Shown piece by piece: positions 62,180 to 64,000 of a stretch of DNA of 64,000 nt (position 1 is the stretch's first letter; the number at the start of each line of letters is the position of its first letter). The position numbers and the translations under genes were made by a program. Location of the stretch: positions 23,219 through 87,218 of the forward strand of contig NZ_JAHLPR010000029.1 in NCBI RefSeq assembly GCF_018918005.1. The letters run 5' to 3'. The DNA is from Paenibacillus sp. MSJ-34. GTDB lineage: Bacteria > Bacillota > Bacilli > Paenibacillales > Paenibacillaceae. The notes under the pieces were generated by a model. The model was not told the origin of the DNA. It was given only the letters and a program-made list of their open reading frames with translations, and made no database searches.

Positions 62180-62497
62180 TTATTTTCTTTTTAAATGTTT
62201 TACTTTCTTGATGTTCGACTCCGATACGGTGCATGCTTGTTGCCCGTCGAAAAATACGATATTCGTATACGGATCGAACCAGGTAATCTTTGAAAGATTG
62301 ACAATATTGGAGCGGTCGAGATTATCGAAACCGTTAGGCTTCAACAACTTGAGCCAATGTTCCAGCGTGGTTAACGGCTCATATACGTTATGAGCGGTAT
62401 GAATCGAAATTCCTTTCTTATAGATCGTTAAGTACAAAATATCGTCGACATCAATCAATTCGGGCCCATTCTCCTTATGCATCACTGGGATTAGCAA
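62180..62497 (-). CDS. LytTR-type DNA-binding domain protein
   Basis: About 105 residues, a lone LytTR domain: DVDDILYLTIYKKGISIHT, TLEHWLKLL, GFDNLDRSNIVNLSKI, CTVSESNIKKV. No receiver domain or sensor kinase is adjacent. The start is probably TTG 62497 (AGAGGTGG, 5-base spacing); a GTG three codons earlier overlaps that site. Confidence 0.82.
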   Translation of the reverse strand: MLIPVMHKENGPELIDVDDILYLTIYKKGISIHTAHNVYEPLTTLEHWLKLLKPNGFDNLDRSNIVNLSKITWFDPYTNIVFFDGQQACTVSESNIKKVKHLKRK

Positions 62498-62689
62498 GCT
62501 GGCCACCTCTTTCCTCGTTCTTAGTTGCTGATATATTTTCCGTATGAAGACTAGTTTTTATGACGCAACTTGGCGTAGGTCGTCCGGTTCAAGCGCAAGA
62601 AATGCGTTCCCACGGTCCCAGCAAGAAATTACGCTTGATGCGGTCCGCAAAAACATTTACAATGAGGACAAATGCTTGGGGGTGTTCTC

Positions 62690-62875
62690 ATGCCGGATCA
62701 AAACGAGCCGAAAAAAATCAATTTAGCCGATGCTATCAAACAAAAACTTGCGCAAAAAAAACAACAGCAATTTGACCAAAAACACCAGTTTAACGGAGGC
62801 GGCAACATCAAAGCGCTCAAAAGCCAAAATACGAAAAAACCGAACAATCAGCGGAGACGCACGGGCGGATCCTAA
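62690..62875 (+). CDS. small basic conserved hypothetical protein
   Basis: 61 residues, very Lys/Gln/Asn-rich: PKKINLADAIKQKLAQKKQQ, later LKSQNTKKPNNQRRRTGGS. Such small basic proteins are common in Paenibacillus, but no role is known to me. Start ATG 62690 follows GGGGGTG. Confidence 0.75.
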   Translation: MPDQNEPKKINLADAIKQKLAQKKQQQFDQKHQFNGGGNIKALKSQNTKKPNNQRRRTGGS

Positions 62876-62908
62876 AAAATCCCATTCCCGATGATTCGCG
62901 AACATTTC

Positions 62909-62957
62909 CAAGTCCACCGAAGGGCGATGCAGCCGTTTGCGTGGGCTTTTTATTTTT
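62909..62957 (+). terminator. terminator after small basic protein gene
   Basis: AAGTCCAC ... GTGGGCTT (one G-U pair) followed by TTTATTTTT. Confidence 0.6.
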
Positions 62958-63052
62958 AACAGCTTTTCATGCAATAGCGCCCTATTTTCTTCCTTGTCGA
63001 TATTTGGCAAACCGAGTAAAATGAATGAAGATAATCATTGGAGAGAGGCGGT

Positions 63053-63517
63053 TTGGCGGCAGTGGAAAATAAAGGGGTGTCGTGTCTCGGCTGTCTGGCT
63101 TTTATTTTTATCTTAGGGCTGATCGCAGCGGTTTTTAAATTTATAGCGGAAAATATTTGGACGATTCTATGGGTCTTGGGCGGCATTGTCATCCTTGCGG
63201 CGCTCATCTATGTCGGCGTGAAATATTCCAAAAATATAAAACAAAAGCTGATCGAAAAGGGCAAAGTGCAATTCGATGAGAAATATGAGGAGAACGAGCG
63301 GCTTATTTTGCAAATCGCAGCAAAGCATAAAGGTTATGTAACGCCCGCCGACATCGCGTTGAGAACGGATCTGTCCTTGGAAGCGGCAAAAGGATATTTG
63401 GATTATTTGAAGAGAAAAGGATTTGCCAGACTGCGGATTGCGGATAACGGTTCGTACGTATACCAATTCACCGATCTGCTGTCGGAAGAAGACAAGAAAA
63501 ACGCCGAAATATTGTGA
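63053..63517 (+). CDS. membrane protein with C-terminal winged-helix-like domain
   Basis: About 154 residues. Two hydrophobic segments (CLAFIFILGLIAAVFKFI and ILWVLGGIVILAALIYVGV), then a charged linker and a small helical domain (ILQIAAKHKGYVTPADIALR, LSLEAAKGYLDYLKRKGFA) like winged-helix modules. TTG start preferred because GGAG lies 8 bases upstream. May be a membrane-tethered regulator; not recognised. Confidence 0.75.
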   Translation: MAAVENKGVSCLGCLAFIFILGLIAAVFKFIAENIWTILWVLGGIVILAALIYVGVKYSKNIKQKLIEKGKVQFDEKYEENERLILQIAAKHKGYVTPADIALRTDLSLEAAKGYLDYLKRKGFARLRIADNGSYVYQFTDLLSEEDKKNAEIL

Positions 63518-63532
63518 GGAATCGGGGATATC

Positions 63533-63557
63533 CGCCGCATTTTGCGGCGTTTTTTTG
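63533..63557 (+). terminator. terminator
   Basis: CGCCGCA-TTT-TGCGGCG followed by TTTTTTT, 16 bases past the stop codon of the membrane protein gene. Confidence 0.9.
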
Positions 63558-63559
63558 TT

Positions 63560-63907
63560 TGGTGCCGTGAGGGAAACGCCCTGAATGGGGGCCCCTGTTA
63601 GGCACCTCCTTCTAAGCGCCTTCTGTCGAAATCCCGTTCATTCAGGATAGCGAGAGAGACCGATCGCATATCAAACCTGGTTTCTGATCGAAAGCAAAAA
63701 CACTCATTTAGCCAATTTAACGGAATCTGGGTCCGCCAAGTCACACGTAGACGCAGCTATTCGCATGGACCATTGCAACGCTAGTGCTAATAAGATACAA
63801 TTGTTCCCTATTTTAGGGTGCAAGGCGTTGTCGGAGTCCGAAGATAAGAAAAACGCCTGACGGCGTCCTTTAAGTTCGTGCATCTCCGTTCATACGTACC
63901 AAAGTAA
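63560..63907. other. intergenic spacer
   Basis: No gene is seen. A hairpin ACGCC-GTCA-GGCGT followed by TTTTCTT on the minus strand (about 63850-63872) could be a second terminator for the minus-strand gene entering from the right. Confidence 0.5.
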
Positions 63908-63943
63908 GCTGGGGTATGGGGATCTTCTTCCCCTGTCCCCAGT
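63908..63943 (-). terminator. terminator of the gene entering from the right
   Basis: Minus strand CTGGGG-ACAGGGGA ... ATCCCCATA-CCCCAG forms a long interrupted stem directly after the stop codon at 63944. Confidence 0.5.
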
Positions 63944-64000
63944 CTACTTTTTCACATCATTTATCCTGTATTCATAGCCATGAACTCCTTTGTAATAATC
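63944..64000 (-). CDS. C-terminal 18 codons of an unidentified gene
   Basis: A partial frame ending at TAG 63946-63944. It reads DYYKGVHGYEYRINDVKK in minus orientation and stays open to the window edge. The terminator-like stem immediately after it supports a real gene end. Too short to identify. Confidence 0.4.
   Translation of the reverse strand, partial: DYYKGVHGYEYRINDVKK

Noticed and set aside
63780..63800. CIRCE half-site TAGTGCTAA
   Set aside because: Only one arm is present, with no promoter or heat-shock gene following.

Overview
The window looks like a chromosomal segment of a Gram-positive, endospore-forming member of the Paenibacillaceae (Paenibacillus or Cohnella type). The evidence is an SspH-type spore protein, S-layer-homology domains, a CIRCE-controlled groES-groEL pair, a Bacillus-like thiL-tsaE-tsaB-rimI-tsaD operon convergent with a ydiF-type ABC-F gene, a Ku/LigD end-joining locus, and an exopolysaccharide cluster of Bacillales layout. 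No rRNA, tRNA or CRISPR array was seen. All calls were made by reading the sequence; no database search was run.

Region 1 (1-6350, minus strand) reads as a vitamin B12 acquisition locus. A cobalamin riboswitch (6176-6347) precedes a 1487-residue secreted protein. That protein has two intrinsic-factor/transcobalamin-like alpha-toroids, a DUF4430 (transcobalamin C-terminal-like) domain and three SLH domains. A second, small DUF4430 protein follows, and then the first 25 codons of an ECF-transporter T component, which run off the window edge. An IS200-type element sits between the riboswitch and the operon.

Region 2 (6400-23250) is mostly housekeeping: a GNAT enzyme, an SDR, a YkuD transpeptidase, a type I holin-like toxin, groESL, tatAC, mogA, 5-formyl-THF cyclo-ligase and the ABC-F ATPase. 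These are followed by an ArsA/Get3-like ATPase behind a MarR regulator, and by the thiL/tsaEBD/rimI operon. The ABC-F to ArsA gap holds a dense cluster of DnaA boxes.

Region 3 (23250-33600) contains repeat-rich spacers, sspH, ku with split ligD genes, an M23 peptidase-bactofilin pair, an ABC-2 exporter, and a secreted beta-helix protein.

Region 4 (33900-54060) is a large exopolysaccharide cluster on the minus strand. It encodes a PHP phosphatase, a Wzz-like modulator, a BY-kinase, a candidate EAR antitermination RNA, a CapD/EpsC-like enzyme, flippase, polymerase, glycosyltransferases, nucleotide-sugar enzymes, an initiating sugar transferase, decorating enzymes and an LCP ligase. A divergent XRE regulator with three evenly placed operators lies at its promoter end.

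Region 5 (54060-64000) has a TetR regulator, a diglucosyldiacylglycerol-synthase-like glycosyltransferase, an MFS transporter, a nuclease-like DUF559 protein, an MCP paired with a CheA-like protein whose kinase domain is internally deleted, a LytTR protein and small conserved proteins. Several spacers carry distinct families of short intergenic repeats. One dyad family recurs at two loci 17 kb apart.
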